A DNA stretch of 6,065 bases from Gemmatimonadota bacterium (lineage in GTDB: Bacteria > Gemmatimonadota > Gemmatimonadetes > Gemmatimonadales > Gemmatimonadaceae), in contig QHUV01000133.1 of NCBI GenBank assembly GCA_003222065.1, positions 1 through 6,065 of the forward strand, given 5' to 3'. Below, piece after piece: positions 4,803 through 6,065 of the stretch. The notes beneath the pieces are model-generated. The model was not told where the DNA came from. It ran no database searches and saw only the letters and a list, made by a program, of their open reading frames with translations. Position 1 is the first letter of the stretch; each line of letters opens with the position of its first letter. A program made the translations under genes and the position numbers.

Positions 4803-6065
4803 TTCGCCGATCGTCCTGACGGAGCTTGCCGGTCCGAAGACAACCGCGGGACGGCGACGATTGCGCGCCGTGTCAGCGGCGGCCGGACGCGCGGGCATTC
4901 GCGCGGGCATGACCATCGCCGAGGCGCGCGCCATTTGCGCCGAGCTGCACGAGTATCCCTGGGACGATGTCGCTGTCGCCGGCGCGACGACGGAGATGAC
5001 GGCGCTCCTGCTCGAAGGGAGCCCGCAAGTCACGCCGGTCGCGGGAACGCCAGGAATGTGGTGGGTCGGCGCATGCGGGTTCGGTGGACGAAGCGGTGAG
5101 CGTGAGCTCGCGCATGCACTGCGGCGGCTAGCCGCACGGTGGCATCCCCGACCACGCGTCGCGATTGCCGACTCGTGCGTCGCGGCACGCGCCGCGACGT
5201 GGGCCGGCACGTCGTTCCAACAGGGCGACGATCACTCGCTCGTCTGCATCGTGCCGCACGGACATGACGCGGGGTATCTCGCGCCGGCGCCGCTGGCGCT
5301 CGTCCCGATGGGAGACGAGCTGCGCCTGGCGCTGCAAGCGCTCGGGCTGCGCACGGTGGGATCGTTCGCCGCCTTGTCGGCGGAGGACGTGGAGCGGCGG
5401 TGGGGGAACGAAGGACTCCAAGCGTGGCGGCTGGCGCGCGGGGAGGATCCTCGCCGCCCCGTCCTGGCGCGCGTCGCCGATTTGCCCATGGTCGACGCCG
5501 AGCTGCCCGTGCCGGCGACGACGATGGAACCGATACTTTTTCTCGTCCGCGCGGCACTCGATCGCCTAACGGGTCGGTTGGCCGCGCAGGGTCAGGCGGT
5601 GGCGGCGCTCTCGATCACGCTCAGTCTCGACGATGGACGCGGCGCGCTGCCGGCCAGCGCGCTCACCCGGGCGCACACGGTCACGCGCGAAGTGCGGCTC
5701 CCCCGCCCCGTCGCGCGCTCGACGCCACTCTTCGAGCGATGTCGGGCGTTGCTCGACACGTGGCCGCTGAGCGCACCGGCAATCGGTGTCGGGGTAGCGA
5801 TCGTCGCCGCCGCACCGCTGTCCGGCGAGCAGGGCAATCTCCTCGATGCGGCGTGGCGTGACGCGGCTGCGGTTGATGCCGCGCTGGCGCGTCTGCGCGC
5901 CGAGCTGGGACCTAACGTGGTGGTGAAGCCGATTGCGCGCGATGCACATATGCTGGAGCGGGCGGGGGCATGGGCGGAGAGCGCAACTGCAGGAGGCGCG
6001 GCTGCCAAGAGCGCAACTACCAAAGGCGCAACTGCAAAAGGGGCAATTGCAAAAGGCGGGGATCC
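4522..6065 (+). CDS. imuB: ImuB-like, catalytically inactive Y-family polymerase (3' truncated by window edge)
   Basis: 514 complete codons are visible from GTG 4522 with no stop. The N-terminus WRVACVRIPRFPIGAVW (5-21) matches the first palm strand of ImuB. After a low-complexity stretch (about 43-93) the Y-family pattern resumes with AGIRAGMTIAEARAICAEL (123-142), VAIADSCVAARAA (213-225), a helix-hairpin-helix region LGLRTVGSFAALSAEDVERRWG (274-295) and LARGEDPRRP (304-313). The acidic pair expected in an active polymerase's SxDE loop is absent; the equivalent region reads MWWVGACGFGG (179-189). This is normal for ImuB, which acts as a non-catalytic bridge between ImuA, the DnaE2 polymerase and the sliding clamp. 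QGNLL (437-441) is a good candidate clamp-binding peptide in the usual place after the little finger. From residue 488 the protein carries an Ala/Lys-rich pentapeptide repeat up to the edge. The rest of the tail and any dnaE2 lie outside. Confidence 0.85.
   Translation, partial: MQLEWRVACVRIPRFPIGAVWRAARRGDLGATGVQLLLPFRATEKSSLTTREASGFSPASAGAPSPSSASAISTLLPPSGHLPDARPLPGHWDDSPIVLTELAGPKTTAGRRRLRAVSAAAGRAGIRAGMTIAEARAICAELHEYPWDDVAVAGATTEMTALLLEGSPQVTPVAGTPGMWWVGACGFGGRSGERELAHALRRLAARWHPRPRVAIADSCVAARAATWAGTSFQQGDDHSLVCIVPHGHDAGYLAPAPLALVPMGDELRLALQALGLRTVGSFAALSAEDVERRWGNEGLQAWRLARGEDPRRPVLARVADLPMVDAELPVPATTMEPILFLVRAALDRLTGRLAAQGQAVAALSITLSLDDGRGALPASALTRAHTVTREVRLPRPVARSTPLFERCRALLDTWPLSAPAIGVGVAIVAAAPLSGEQGNLLDAAWRDAAAVDAALARLRAELGPNVVVKPIARDAHMLERAGAWAESATAGGAAAKSATTKGATAKGAIAKGGD
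5983..6057 (+). repeat. 15-bp in-frame tandem repeat in the imuB tail
   Basis: Five consecutive 15-bp units start at 5983, 5998, 6013, 6028 and 6043, for example GCAACTGCAAAAGGG. In the imuB frame they encode ATAGG, AAAKS, ATTKG, ATAKG and AIAKG. The last three units are most alike, suggesting recent duplication. The array may continue past the window edge. Confidence 0.85.

Noticed and set aside
3701..5210. Long minus-strand open frames antisense to imuA and imuB (254 and 309 codons)
   Set aside because: They have Arg/Pro/Ser-rich composition typical of antisense frames in GC-rich genes, no recognisable domain, and lie opposite well-recognised proteins.
6060..6065. GGATCC at the window end as a possible BamHI cloning junction
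   Set aside because: GGATCC also occurs at several internal places (for example near 519, 2579 and 4172), so its presence at the edge is not informative.

Overview
The window is about two-thirds G+C throughout, with strongly G/C-biased third codon positions. It looks like an ordinary chromosomal piece from a GC-rich, probably soil or environmental bacterium. Gemmatimonadota is my best guess, from the general look of the proteins and intergenic repeats; this is an impression and not a demonstrated assignment. No RNA genes, CRISPR array, transposase or phage genes are visible.

Layout: (1) positions 1-528, plus strand, hold the 3' part of a membrane protein with an HExxH zinc-protease-like motif, cut by the window edge. 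(2) It converges, with a 16-bp gap, on a minus-strand GT39-like polytopic membrane glycosyltransferase (545-2119, start uncertain). (3) Back to back with that start, a plus-strand SplB-like radical SAM protein runs from 2121 to 3242. (4) The intergenic region 3243-3388 holds a strong intrinsic terminator between two oppositely oriented short arrays of an 18-bp palindromic repeat. (5) A small minus-strand YggL/DUF469-like gene (3389-3679) has a perfect Shine-Dalgarno. (6) A 178-bp divergent regulatory region follows. (7) An imuA-like RecA-fold gene (3858-4802) and an imuB-like inactive Y-family polymerase gene (4522 to the window edge) follow on the plus strand. They read in different frames over 281 bp.

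The functional core is the start of an imuA-imuB mutasome cassette, the accessory machinery for error-prone translesion synthesis that normally works with DnaE2. dnaE2 would be expected just beyond the right edge but is not in the window. ImuB carries a plausible beta-clamp-binding peptide (QGNLL), and the nearby radical SAM protein ends in a second clamp-like peptide (QLTLL).

The most unusual signal is the heptamer CCTAACG/CGTTAGG. It occurs ten times in 6 kb, on both strands, mostly inside genes, and often forces codons that are rare here. The second is the 18-bp palindromic repeat array around the terminator. The third is the long imuA/imuB overlap, which coincides with a low-complexity insertion in ImuB.
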